DNA from: Stenopsyche tienmushanensis
Taxonomy: Eukaryota > Arthropoda > Insecta > Trichoptera > Stenopsychidae
Assembly (NCBI GenBank): GCA_008973525.1
Contig: WACJ01000449.1
Span: 1 to 64,000, forward strand
Length of the DNA: 64,000 nt
Reading direction: 5' to 3'
Made by a program: the position numbers and the translations under genes. The notes below the pieces were generated by a model, which saw only the letters and a list, made by a program, of their open reading frames with translations, was not told the origin of the DNA and did no database searches. Shown piece after piece: positions 47,138 to 60,300 of the stretch (within the stretch, counting starts at the first letter, position 1; each line of letters starts with the position of its first letter).

Positions 47138-49723
47138 CTACCATCCCGGAGTAGTATTTGCGAGTCTTCTCATGCGTCGGGTGTTTCTATCCTGATCTCT
47201 TATCTTTTTCTCCATCTCGGCATCTGTCAAGGTTTCCAAGAATGGTGCCCATGAATCTGCTTCGGACGGAGGACGGAATGGAACCTATAAAATGTTTGCA
47301 TTGTTAAAAACGTCTCATGAAAATGACTAGCCTAGATTGATATAAAAAAGTTATTTAAAACTAAAACAATATTTAAGAGAGGTTCAAAAAAATATTTTAT
47401 TTTTAAGTATTGGAAAGAACCAATGTTTAATAATACGTTCAGTAAATTTCAAGTCGATATAGCTGGAGCAGATATGAAATTCAGAGCGCTTGAGTCGGCG
47501 CAACTACATAGGCGATGGCGACCTTCAAATCACTTCTGGAAATCCATCCATATTAAGATCAGAAAAAAAGACAAAAGGAGTTACTGTGCAAGCCTGCAAG
47601 TTTACTTTTGAAGGAGTAGATTTTGCAAAGGAGTGGTGATACTTGATTAATGACGCCACTTCAGAACTGTCAAGGGGGAATAACAAAATTTATTAACAAT
47701 AAGAATGATGAGAGTATCTTAATTATCAAAACAAACGCCTTCTTTCAAGACAACACAAATGAAAGTCATCTTATCTTTTTTGAAAGAGCTTCATACCCTA
47801 TCCGACGATAGCGGTTTCAGTTAAGACACCCGTTTGTCTCACGATTTCCGTTACGATAGGGTTAACACATGTTATTTTTTATTTGAACTGGATATATAGA
47901 ACATTTTCTTCAGTTGAGGTAATTTCTATATCCTATAAATATACACGTTGAGGATAAAAGATTAGTAAATACTGAGTATAGCATTACCTCTACAGTAGGC
48001 AAAGGAGCTTCGCTGAATGCATATGTACGTTGATGCCAGCCCAGCTGTCCGCGTACACTGTAAGCAATTGCAGTCACAAATTCTCCACCGAGACCCAGTT
48101 CTGCACATAGCTTCATTGCAAATTCTTCAGGATTATTTTCTCTTTCTGACATATCCCATTCTACCTAAATTGGAAGGGAATATTAAAAGAATAATTAATT
48201 AAAAACACAAGTACAATATTATTAAATGTGCTATAATAAAATTACTGTATAAATATATATACCTGATCAACAAGTGACGTATTTCCAACGTGTATATTTA
48301 ATTTAATCACAACTCTCTGATCTGAATGTTCCTCTAAGAGTGCTGGCGGTTCACTAGGAAATGCTTCCAATTGTTGTTTTACAGAAGAAGATATTGCCGG
48401 TACAAACGTAACAGGATTCAAATCAAGATCATCGCATAGCACTTCGGCAAATTGTTCTGGAGTTATTATCGATTCTAAAAACGAAATAATTAAATAGCTA
48501 CAAGAAAATTGAAAGAATTCATAATTGTGAAACATAATAATTATAGCATTCATGAAACGATATATTCATATAAGATCAAAGCTTCAATAATCATGGTCGG
48601 ATTGAAGCAGGATTCAATCAAACGATTGCCTCTACTGATTCATCGACAACTCAATTCTCGTATTAAATCATTTATATCGTATTTAAAATAAATTACATTG
48701 AAAAAATATGGTTTAAGGGACAAAAACAATAAGTAAATATTTCAATACCATTCTTATTCCATGTAAAAGTATCGCGAAGTTTTTGTCCTTCAATTTCCAT
48801 ATCCAATCGAATAGGCACTAAGAGCTGCTTTTGCGATGCGTTTTCCAAGTTGGCAGCCATATCAGTGTCATCAAAACATAGAGGGAATGTTCGTATCTAA
48901 AAAATGAATTCTACATTACATTCTCGTCTTGCACAAAAATAAAATGAAGAGAGTAGAAACAATTCTCCCTCTCCTCGATCAAATTCCGGTAGGAGTTTCA
49001 CTTCAAAAAAATTAAAACCTTTTTATTGTGAACACGATTTCTGTTAATAGGAGTAGCTTGTGGAACGGCATCTAAGTGAGATGAGTTCGGTAAGGCTGGT
49101 AACCAAGGGGCATTATGAGGTTTCTTCGATTTACTTTCCCGCGGAGTAGACGTTTCCGATGACCCAACGGAAACAGCTTTGAATCTACAAAAAAATACGA
49201 AAATTTAAAATACCAATCTATTCGAGCTTGTACAGATATATATTCTTTAATGTATTGATAGCTTACTTGTCGTCATTTCCATCAATGACATCTTCAACTT
49301 CGGCTGCTTTTAATAATGAAACTGAGCTTGAAAGAATATGTGCTCCAAGCCCCAAGTCTACTAGACGCTTTCTTTCTTCGTTGGTTAATGTTCGTCTAGT
49401 TAAACCAGGATATTTTTTATATAAAGAACCTCTAAACAATCGCAGATAATTTCCAACCTATAAAAATGAAAGAATTCATATTTTTATACTAATTTTACAG
49501 TAGCATAACCTATATGGTTACTGTGGTATTATTTAATATACAAATATTCAACTAGTCCTTCATTTTACATGCAAGATATTTAGTGTTAAGTCAAGCGTTT
49601 CGATTAGTTAAGACAAATTAATGCAAATAAACGTGTATTTACCTCAGATCCAACACAATAGTATTCACCGCTTTCCTCGATCTGAAAACTTATAGGTTTA
49701 TCTCCGTAGGTCCTCATTGTCAT
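47138..49723 (-). CDS. Snr1: SWI/SNF subunit SNF5 (Snr1/SMARCB1)
   Basis: Seven minus-strand exons join in phase: 49723-49643, 49457-49267, 49184-49019, 48896-48749, 48474-48263, 48164-47988, 47284-47138 (TAG), giving 373 aa (human SMARCB1 385). The N-terminal winged-helix DNA-binding region begins [22 protein letters not shown] and continues with [13 protein letters not shown]. Two SNF5 repeats follow: [19 protein letters not shown] with [20 protein letters not shown], then [20 protein letters not shown] with [19 protein letters not shown]. The C-terminal helix [18 protein letters not shown], which contacts the nucleosome acidic patch in the human protein, is intact. It is a core subunit of the Brahma chromatin remodelling complex. 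Two ATGs lie 6 bp apart; the first is taken. The last intron contains a dispersed repeat. Confidence 0.95.
47562..47795 (+). repeat. Dispersed repeat C, copy 1 (in Snr1 last intron)
   Basis: About 230 bp that recurs in reverse complement at 53133-53365 (shared GTGCAAGCCTGCAAGTTTAC, TTTGCAAAGGAGTGGTGATA, AACTGTCAAGGGGGAATAAC). No coding potential and no clear terminal repeats. It could be a SINE or a fragment of a larger element. Confidence 0.7.
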
Positions 49724-50607
49724 ATCCCACAGTGCGACCCTATGACCGACCACTATTTGAGGCAATTGCCGACGCCGGATCGACGCTTCTCACTTAATTG
49801 GTCTTAAACATACAATTGACCATAACCACAAACGACGAAAAATTACGGCTAAAAACGGTATTTTTAATTTTAAATAATCTGCATTGTTTTTATAAAAACA
49901 ATAACTTAAAAAATAATGTTGTAATTACTCAATAAACAAATATAAATTTTTGGGTCTAAATATGGATACGGACAAAACTATTCAATTTTTTATATAAATA
50001 TCAAAACTAAAATAGAACTTATGTGTAATTTTTTACCAAATATTAAAATATTAGCGTTGTCATACAAGACAAATTTCTGGTATTGAATTAATTTTGATAT
50101 TTTTTTTTGCACTTTACACATATTTGAAACTAAATGTATAAATAATTTGAATTCAGCTTTATTTTTTTAATGACTCTTTTTACTCGAAATAAATAACGTA
50201 ATACTGTATATCTATTCATTTGATGAATATACAACATGTGTAAGGTTAAAAAAATAAAAATATTTAAGCGTTGTATAATTTATTTTAATCAAAAAGTGTT
50301 TACGAAAATGTTGAACCAAACAGTATTTTTTCGTTGAAAACAAAATCGCCGTATTTTTAATTACAATTTACAGCTTAATAGCGTTTACATCATTTTGAAA
50401 TATTTAAATGACATGGTTGAAGAATTAAGTGTTTTAGGCTGAGTTAACCTTATTGTTGTCAAAATATGAATTTACTGTAAAAATAACATCTCAAATTCTC
50501 AGAATGATCAAAGCAAACAGTTTCACCACAATTTATAAAAAATAGTAAATGAAAGTGCTTACTGAAATTCAAATAGAAGAAGTCCAATTTGGTAAATCGC
50601 AGGAGAA
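49724..50607. promoter_or_regulatory. Divergent intergenic region between Snr1 and PIG-L
   Basis: 884 bp separates the two start codons, which face away from each other, so both promoters should lie here. The Snr1-proximal 60 bp is CG-richer (GCCGACGCCGGATCGACG). No TATA/initiator pair stood out and the rest is AT-rich. Confidence 0.45.
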
Positions 50608-53600
50608 ATGTCATCGGATAGATATGTAGATAAAAATTTACAAAATTTAATCATTAAATTCTACGAGACATTCGCAAGTGACTTGCGGAAATATTTTCAC
50701 AATGTGGCAGAAACTGTTGTTGTATCGATTTTGTTACACCTCTTGATTTGCTTTTTAATTTATAAATCTGTACAAAATAGGAAGAAAGTAAATGTGACAC
50801 TACAGGGTGCTAAACGAGCGCTTATCGTTATCGCACATCCCGACGATGAATGCATGTTTTTCGGTCCCACTATTGTAAATTTAAATCAACAGGGAACCGA
50901 AGTTTATTTATTGTGTTTATCAAAAGGTAAGACAACATAAATAGTATCAGTTTATTAGTATAAAGTAATATACATTTTTTTCATAATATTTTGTATATGG
51001 AAGACATTGATCAGCGTTTTGTTATTATATACAGGAATCAAATATCTGTCTGTATTAAAAATTGTAACCTTATTACAATCATCTCGATATTAATTCATAG
51101 ATAAATAATTGAGGAATACAAATAAATTCATTACCCATAAGTAATCCTGCAATTAAACAGTCGCAATAGTAACTTGATCATCTTGGATTCAAATTTAAAG
51201 GTGTGGCTTGTGACTGCATTTTTAAAATCATGTATACGCTATGAAAAACCATATTAAAATGGTCGTCAACGATTCCATACAAGGAATAGATTTAAAATGT
51301 TGCTGTATTCTTTAAATATATCTTTATATATGGAGTTTTGCAACTCATATTTAGATTGCTTGTGCTTTCATTTAGAGATAAAGAATTTACCTCTTGCCGA
51401 TGTTTCATGCAACAAGAGGTGCTCATGGTCGCAGAATGATGCTATTGTTATGACTTATATTAGCAGTTTTTTAAAAATTCGTATTTATTGTTATTTTGTC
51501 TTTTTAGGAAACTATTATAAAAAGGGTAATCTGAGGCACTTGGAACTTTACAAAGCTTGTGAAACTTTAAACATCAAAAGCAGATGTATAACGTTATGCA
51601 TAGACGCATCATTGCCGGATGATCCGAATGTTCATTGGCCATGTGATCATGTTGCCAGCATTATCCATCATCACATTGAATCTCTTTCTATAGATACTTT
51701 GATAACCTTTGATAAAGCTGGCGTTTCTCACCATATAAATCATTCATCGATATTCTATGCCATCGCTAGATTATTCATCGAAAAACATATGCCAAAAGGT
51801 AAGATTACCTAGATAGTTTTATTGTTGTTTATTTTATATCACTTATTTTATATTTTAATAAGCAGAATGCAGAGTTTTCACATTGGATTCTGTTAATATA
51901 CTGAGAAAATATTGGGGATACTTAGACCTTCCATTCAGTTATGTATTATCAACGCATTGGTAAGTTTGATTTAAGTTTATATATTTTTCCTTAATATTTT
52001 GTGATAGTTATAAGTGTTTCTAGACATCATCCAAACTTTGGCAGGGTGGTAGAAAACTTTGTTTTATAAATTGAAAGTAAACCTTCCCACTACTTCATAA
52101 AAATGAAATAAAAGCAAGCAAACCCCTTTATTTATAAAGTTAATTTTCTCTTAACCTTTTAACTGCCAACGACGCACCGGCGCGTCGAATTTGTACGCGC
52201 TGATGAGTCATTGGCAGTTAAAATGTTAAAGAAGTATTCTTGAAACCATAATGTACTTATTGTATATTGGTGATTTTTCAACCAAAGAATATGACTATTC
52301 ACACATCCCTCACTTAACACCGTCTTACCAACTATGGCTGTACAATGCAAAATTAATTTTAAAAAATCAAGATGAAAATTGTGCTAAAGCGAAACCACGT
52401 TAAGCGAGTGATAGGTGTATGTTTTAATACACTTTCAATAGTAATATGTATTTATTTCATTAATACTACTAGAAAAAAATCTATCTTATCTTTTTCATAC
52501 ATTTGTTATTCTGAAACACGATGGTCTAGCAGAATGTATCTTTCGTGTTAAACAAGGGATAGGCGTATTTGCTTTGCACAAAGACAGCTATTTATTTAAC
52601 ATGCTTCAGAAAAATCTCATACGCAGAGAACTAACTGGTTGGAAAATAAGAACAAATACATCAGGAGGGAGAAGCTTTTCTAGATTCTATCGTAACAGGG
52701 GATGTAACATAGGTGTATCACTACACCCCAGAATATAAAAGGTCTATGGCACTGGCATACATAGACCGGTGCCCTGATTATAGAAAAGTTCAATCTCGAC
52801 GACAATCTTGTGAATTTCAAAACAAGAATTTTTTGATCCTACATACATTTAGTAACCTCACTTTCTGGACGACTCTCGAAGTTTTTTAACCCCATCGAAC
52901 TGGAAATCGTGAGACAGAGACGGACGTCTTGCATCTCATCTTACACTTGTGCATCGATAGCAAAGCTGTGCCGTAAAAATCTAAACATTCTCAATATATT
53001 ATTAATGTTTTTTTTATAAAAACTCATAAATGTTTGTACTTACTATTCAACAAAAAAATCGTATTCTAAAGAATCTTTTAACCGTCATACAATTTAGATA
53101 TAATTAAATTGCTATCGTCAGATAAGTTATTAAGCTCTTTCAATAAAGATAAGACGACTTTCGTTTGTGTTGTCTTGAGAGCAGACTTTTGTTTTGATAA
53201 TTAAGATACTTGCATCACTCTTATTGTTGACCAATTTTGTTATTCCCCCTTGACTGTTCTGAAGTGGTGTCATTAGTCAAGTATCACCACTCCTTTGCAA
53301 AATCTACTCCTTCAAAAGTAAACTTGCAGGCTTGCACAGTAACCATGTCCTTTTATTTTTGCAATACATTAATAGATATATTTCGAAGAAATTAACGAAT
53401 ATTGTGTGCTATCAACAGTGTTAGGGTTTATTTATTGAGTTTGCTTTATTAACAAGCTTGTTACATTGAAATGGATTTACATTAAAGCATAGCGTGTTTG
53501 CTCTCCGATTCGAAAGGGTTAATTTGGTTTAGTAATTTAACTTAATTTAATTGGTGAACAGAGCTAAGGACACTTTCTATAATAGTCCATTTAGAGATTT

Positions 53601-54098
53601 AATACTGAATTAATCAATATTCAAGATTACTACTGTAAAAAAAAGATGCAAATAACTAAACTTACTAGTGGATACATTGCCTAAAGACTGCGAAACTTTT
53701 AGGGGTTATGATATTTCCAAAATAAAAAGACACTTTTATTACACAAAGAATGAATCACAATTTATAAGTGTTTAAATAATCTGAAACGGTTTACTACAGA
53801 TCTAGCAAGCGATACATTAAATGCTATTATACTACATTCATTGATATAAAAACGCAAAGATTACTCTTAAGATGTGATTAAAGGAATATGCCCATCTTAT
53901 ATTAATATAATTTTGTGTTTTAGGTTTGTTTTAACATTGGAAGATAGAAACACTATATTCAAAGCCATGAAGGAACATAAATCACAAATGGTTTGGTTCA
54001 GATACTTATATTTACTGTTTTCAAGGTATATTGTTATCAACACTTTAAGACACGTTACGTTGGTGGATCTCGAACTTGAATTGCAACTCGACGACTGA
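50608..54098 (+). CDS. PIGL: PIG-L, N-acetylglucosaminyl-phosphatidylinositol de-N-acetylase
   Basis: Four exons join in phase: 50608-50926, 51508-51798, 51866-51959, 53924-54098 (TGA), giving 292 aa. Residues about 37-53 form a membrane anchor (VVVSILLHLLICFLIYK). The catalytic zinc motif AHPDDE is at 76-81. A second LmbE-family motif occurs as TFDKAGVSHHINHSS; the family usually has Gly where the first His stands. The C-terminus HKSQMVWFRYLYLLFSRYIV is strongly diagnostic of animal PIG-L. The enzyme removes acetate from GlcNAc-PI at the cytosolic face of the ER, the second step of GPI-anchor synthesis. The last intron (~2 kb) holds a small TTAA-type MITE and a dispersed repeat. Confidence 0.94.
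52155..52225. mobile_element. Short TTAA-type MITE, 71 bp
   Basis: TTAA at 52151-52154 and 52226-52229. Ends CCTTTTAACTGCCAACGAC and GTCATTGGCAGTTAAAATG are inverted repeats, and the centre GACGCACCGGCGCGTC can also fold. It lies in PIG-L intron 3. Confidence 0.7.
53133..53365 (-). repeat. Dispersed repeat C, copy 2 (in PIG-L intron 3)
   Basis: Reverse complement of 47562-47795. With that copy it forms an inverted pair about 5.3 kb apart that spans Snr1 exons 1-6 and PIG-L exons 1-3. Confidence 0.7.
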
Positions 54099-56249
54099 AA
54101 AACTAGATTTCAAAGTGTTAAATGTTGCATAATTTTCGTAAAACATTAGTTTATTCAAAATTGACTTTATATATGCTCAAAGCTTTTTATACCAAATGAA
54201 ATTTTATCAGATTTGTATTTAATGATTTTGTTGAATGTTTGTTAAATTAAATAATTGTAATTTTGTTATAAATTTGCCTATTTATTTGCATTATTACCCA
54301 TACTTACATTATAAGCTAACAAATACACCAAGTATTGTAAACATAAAACAATGAAGGTATGTTTTTTTTATCAATTTATTGAAACAAATTCTTATCTAGT
54401 AATAAATACAATTGAAAAACGGAGACGTTGAAAAAATAAACATTTTTGTACGACCGTAAGGTTTCTTGATTCATGTGACTAAATATTTTAAGTATGATAA
54501 TGCACTGCTGAAAAATTCAAGGATCCTGAGTATGAAAATGCACTGCTGAAATATGCACAAAATAATCCTGTATGGTGTAAAATTTGTATGATAAAATAAA
54601 TTGTTAGAATAATATTACATTAAAAAATTGTATTTTATTATAAAACTCATAATATTCTTCACCTAACTGAATATTTATAACACATACAATGTAATTTCTT
54701 GCAGTGCATCAGCTTCTGGAATGATTATAATATCTTTTTAAATGATGCAATAGTTCATTGTGAGCTTTGCACTTGTTGTTTTAGCCTAAAATAACATGCC
54801 TGAAATATTTAACCGTCTCGGTATTTAATAGTTTTAAATCGGGAAAAAGAAGATGGCATGGTGAGATAATTTCTATAATCTGGATTTGTATGTGACGAGA
54901 ATCCCTGACGAGAATCCAAAAAGTAAATTAAAAAAAACTTAATAATTATTATACATTCAGATAAATAATTTTAAAAAAATTATGAGTATGTAGAAAATTT
55001 TCTCTGAATTTTCAATCAATATTGCCTTAATTGGAATATCTTAGAAAAATACATTTTGCAATGTGTTTTTAACTGATCTGATATATTACATTATTGAAGT
55101 AAATATGATAGATAAACTGAAATTTATCATTAATACAAATTTATATTGCAAGTTTAGCATTATTTTGTAGATAGGGCAGATTAAATTTTAGCTGATTATT
55201 ATGTTCAATGATATCATATCGGGACATTTGAGAATGTTTATAAATCTTTTGATTGTTTCCACCTAATCCATTTTTTATTGAATAAAGTTTGTATGTTTTT
55301 ATGCATGGAAAAATATTATTTTTAAAGTGTTTGTAGATTTTTCAGGTAGACAAACAGAAGAGGCATTGAAATGACGGTCTATTCTTTTTTAAATAATAGA
55401 TCCAATAATGAAATAGAATATTAATGAGTGTTTGAGACACTTGAGGATATACACGTTTAGCCTGCTTAAAAATCACCTTTTCTAAAATCTAAAATTTACT
55501 GAATAGAATGTTTTATCTCAATTTTAAACAAAGCTTACTGATTGAAATAATACAATATCCTAGTTGAATATGATTAGATTTTTTCAGATTTCATTGGGAT
55601 CAACGCTCATTTGGAATTATAAACACTTGAATATAGTTCTGAATAATTTATTTGTATTTTTCAGATTCTGTTTTGCTTTCATCAAGAATAACGCTGATAT
55701 ATGAAGATATATCGAAAGATATTTGGTTAACATTTCAAATGTGTGATTTCTACATGTTCTTATATGATTCTAAAAGTGCTATCAGAATCATAGAGAATTC
55801 AATTATTGGGTACTCGATGTCATAATTGTGGACCAGCTCGCCTGAAGCGGCTCATGAAAATTTTCAAATTTAATTTTTTATACTAAAAATAAAAACGATA
55901 CTATCAAAATTAAAATGATTGTATTATTGTTGTAATAGAGATTGATCTCATTTTTCATATCTAATTATCTGTATGCGTTCATCTGTTTTTCAACGTCTCA
56001 TAATGCTCGACTGATGTAAAAATATTCGATGTAAGCTAAATAATGAACATTTGTTATTCAATATAAATATTGATTTTTCCACGTCTCCGTTGGGAAAATA
56101 TTTTAAGATGGCATCATCGTTATATTCAGCTTCAACTTTGAGATGGTTTCGTATAATTTTCAATAATTATATTTGTAAAGGCAAATTCGAATCCTCGCTA
56201 TGTTTCGATCGTGAAAAAGATTTGACAAAAAAGGAGATGTATTTGGCGC
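54099..56249 (+). other. PIG-L 3' flank and intergenic spacer
   Basis: No gene seen. A short direct duplication at 54490-54556 repeats AGTATGA-AATGCACTGCTGAAA twice. Confidence 0.4.
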
Positions 56250-57330
56250 GCGTATTCAAACTGTCGGAGAGGGGGGAGCGGGGAGGGATTGACGTCAGTT
56301 CCGGTGCGGTGCGTGTCGAAGCAGCGCGCGCAGCGACCCCTCGCCTGCTAGTCCGCCGGCAGTCGCCGCCGCGACCACTTCCCGGCCGCTTCGTCCGCTC
56401 TCGCGCCCGCGCCCCGCTTCGACATGATCTATAAAGAATTGTAAGTACGAGCCGTCCGACTCGCGCTCGCCCTCCGACGCCTCGGCCGCCCGCCGTTCGG
56501 GGCTCCCGGAACCGAAACGTCACATCGCACACGTCGCTCGCGCTCCGCCCTTCTCGGCCGCCCGACGTCCGCTCCGACCGCTCTCCGATCTCGGGCTCTT
56601 CGGAGGCGTCTCGCTCCGCGCTCGAGTCGCTCCGGGTCGCGAACGTCGTCTTCCGATCGATCGACGGCGAGTCGTCGCCTTCGAAGTCCGTCTCGTCCTT
56701 GTCCTCTTCGACCGTCGCTCCGGTCGCGTCGCGCCGAAGTCGACCCGCGCTCGAGAGACGTCGGGCGCCCGTCGAGCGATCCTCGACGCGCGATCGCATG
56801 CGCGTCGCCTGTGATATTTTATGTTTAGGTTGGAAACGATTTAAAAATCGCGTCCGAAACGTCATCGGTTTTTTAGCGCGGGCAACCCCGCGTTCGAATC
56901 GCCTCGCTCGGCTTTCGCGCCTCCCGCCTCCGAAGAGTGTTCGATTTATCTGCGATATCGGATCAGATACGGATATAACGCAACATCTGGCGATGCTATA
57001 TCGCGCGTACTGCTATATCGCGATTCGCTTACATTTTTAATCCCCGATTTATCTCATCACGCGCTGAGAAAATATTTCACAGATTAGCCAGGTTTCGGTC
57101 CGGATCTGTCAAATCTTGCCCATTATCGACGCTTTCGGAAAATTGAGAAACGTCGACGCGACGTCCGAACGGCGAAACGCGCGGCCCAAAAGAATCATTC
57201 AAAATGTCTACAAATGCGATGCACCGAAAAATGCACGAGCAGATTTTTTTTTGTGATTTCTCGTTTCGCATGCGTCTCGACACGGAACGGAGTCTCGACG
57301 GCGAGCTTTGGCGCGAGATGAAATTACATA
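56250..57330 (+). promoter_or_regulatory. CpG-rich promoter and first-intron island of vibrator
   Basis: A sharply GC- and CpG-rich island in otherwise AT-rich DNA surrounds the first coding exon (56424-56440). There is no obvious TATA box, which is usual for a broad housekeeping promoter. The 5' UTR probably occupies part of 56280-56423. Confidence 0.6.
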
Positions 57331-60300
57331 AGAGGGAGAGAGAGGGTTGCGCAACCGATGGTTGGCGAGCGCTGAAAAGTGACGTTTGAAACGTATGATT
57401 CATGCACGGCCTGAATTTGGGCGGATAATCCCCACACCCCGCACCCCTCATGCAATTCGTTCGCCTCTAGATGACGTCCAGCTTTACGTCACCTTGTCGT
57501 TTTTATACCTCGCCATTTGCGCAACGTCGACTCGATCGCAAACCGGTATTTCATATCGTACGATTGCATCCGAATCGATCTCGAGTCGTATCGCTCAATT
57601 TTTTGTCTACTTCGATTGAACAAAATTTATGTCGAGACTGCATTTCGGCTTTTGTCAAAAATTCACTTTCAAATGCATCCTTCGCCTATGGGGGGCTTAT
57701 GTTAACAGTGAACTGATCATTTAAAAAATATTGATTTTTTACGAAATATTTTAAAATTCTAATAAAATTTCATATTCTTTTAAAATAACGTTGAGACGAA
57801 CTATGAAAATTTTAATTAAAAATAAAACGTATTTTTATTATACGTCTAAATTTGCATTTGGAAATCCTTCATATTTAAATTTCTAGATCGACAGCAACTA
57901 CGTCTCGTCTTTTCAGTTTTATTTTCAATCGATTAGTTTATATGATATTGATTAAATTAAATTTTTGCAAAAGTCTCGTCTGATAGTACCGGGCAGAATA
58001 AACAAATGCACATCTGTTTTACACCTGAACCCGGTCAAAGATGGACAATTGACAAAAATCATGTGTCACTCGTTTGAATATATATTGAGCAAAACATTGT
58101 GCAGGACTTTAATTTCATTGAATAAAAAATCAATCAGTGCTCATTCTATATGAAAATCACCAGTTTGAAAAATATATCATTCAAACGTATCTGTTGGATG
58201 ACACTTTTCATTGCGTGGCCTTCGACCTGCCAAGTATGATCACATCGTATCGAATACATCATGTTAATTTTTGATAAAAGACGATATTTTAATAGGGCTT
58301 ATTAAAATTGTTGATTCGCTCAAATAACATGTTTCAAATCCTTGAGTCTCATCGATTATGAAACAAAAAATAAATTAGCTGTATTTTTTTAATGCGTGAT
58401 TTATTTGGGAATCTTTGAACCTTTGAATCTATTCTTCGAATAAAATTGTTTTAAACGGCGTTTGGCAGAAAAAAAATGATATCATGACTAAAATCTGAAC
58501 TTTGTACAAGCAGGTAGAATGAGGTACCAACGTTTAGAATGATTATACTCGTGAGTTCCTCGATAGCTTATAAAATATATATTTAGATAAATCAAATCAT
58601 CTCTACGTGCAAATATATCTTTAATTAATATGTACGCGTTAAAATATACACAGGCATGACGTTTGTCCTTATAATTGTGATTGAGAAACATTTTTACCCT
58701 CCGAGCTATCCATTATTTCAACGTATTGTCTCAATTGTACACCTACACGTTTGACGAATTTGTTCAATTGACTTTGTGTACTGACTTATTCAATTTTTTA
58801 TATTGATCTCCTTTCTGTTTTAATTTTCAGCCGTCTCCCGCTGCCTCTGACAGTAGAGGAGGTAAGTTTCCATGCATTTTATACATCTTTTTAATGAGAA
58901 GTTTTAGTTATTCCATAGTTAAATTTTGAAGGACACTAGACTGCAATAAAATTTAATTTTGTAATCTTAATTAGCATCTCGATGAAATCATATCAAATTC
59001 GCTGATGTTTGATTATGATTGCATAATAACTGACATTCCTAATGTTAGCTTATGATCAATTCGAAGCTAATTTCTGTGCTCTCTATCTATTGTCAGTATT
59101 GAATCTCATCTAATGTAATAAAATAGCTGCCACGTATTTACATATGTTAATGATCATACATTTTTTGTCATGCGCTGCAAGTTGTTGACGCCGACTTGTT
59201 TTTAGTTGAAATTAAAATAAAATTGTACTGAGAATTGACAAAAAAAATATATAGAATATCGATTGTCAAATCGTACATAATATATATGACATTAATTATA
59301 TGCAATGAAAAACCTTTATGCATAATTTAAAGGTCGAGAAACATTTGATTTTATACATTCAGAAATGTATATTGAACAAACGTGATTATATTTGCTTAAA
59401 TTTTTTAACATGCTTATGAGCTGTCCATTGTTCACATACATATTAGTTTTTATTATAATGTAAAAATTGTCTAAAATGCCATCTATTATAATAGATATGT
59501 AACATTTTTGTATTCATATTGTTAGTTTTTAATTTACGAATTATAATCATATCTGATTTTTTCGGCCGACTGTATTGTTGAAATTTAACTTCAATTTGAC
59601 TGAATAACAAAATTTACTGGCCTTGTATAAATTGCATTAGAACATAATTTACCATCGAAGCTTAAGAACCCAAACAATCTCATTTGGATATTAGCTTAAG
59701 AAGGGTGATATTGTTTAAATCATAAAATTTTGGTGACGAGTGCAAATTTCATATATAAAAATAAAATATTACAGTTGTTGTTTTGTAATGCAAGTGATTT
59801 AAAGCTACCGGAGATATGTATTTTTTAATCTTTAATATCGTTGTTATCAGATAACTCCATTTGATTTTTGTAAAATATGGTGGTTATTGAAAAAAAATAT
59901 TATTGTTCATTTTTTTAGTTAAATATGAAAGTAAACATAAATGTGTAATCGTTTTCAAAATATTTTTTTCTTCTAATAAATATTATTTTCTAGCACATGT
60001 TTATAAATTTAAATCTTTAACCCTAGATCGCTAATCTTTTTTTTTTATATTACACTGTCACTACATATTAGTCTCACAGACTAACAATTTTTTGAACACT
60101 TTGATTTTTTTAAATTAAAATAATATTTATTAAAGTTAATGAACACCATCAAATAATTAAAAAAAAACATATTTTTTGCACTCATTTCAGCCTTGAACTG
60201 TGTGTTCTCCACGTATAGCCTTGCCACAGGAATGACATGAGAATTTCGTCATCCTGTGCTTCTGATAGTGTGCCAAAATACACAAATTTTGCATTTATTT

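Noticed and set aside
56167..56865. 232-codon open frame on the minus strand across vibrator exon 1
   Set aside because: It lies in a CpG island, is Arg/Ser/Gly-rich without domains, and overlaps the promoter and first exon of a firm gene. Long chance frames are expected in CG-rich DNA.
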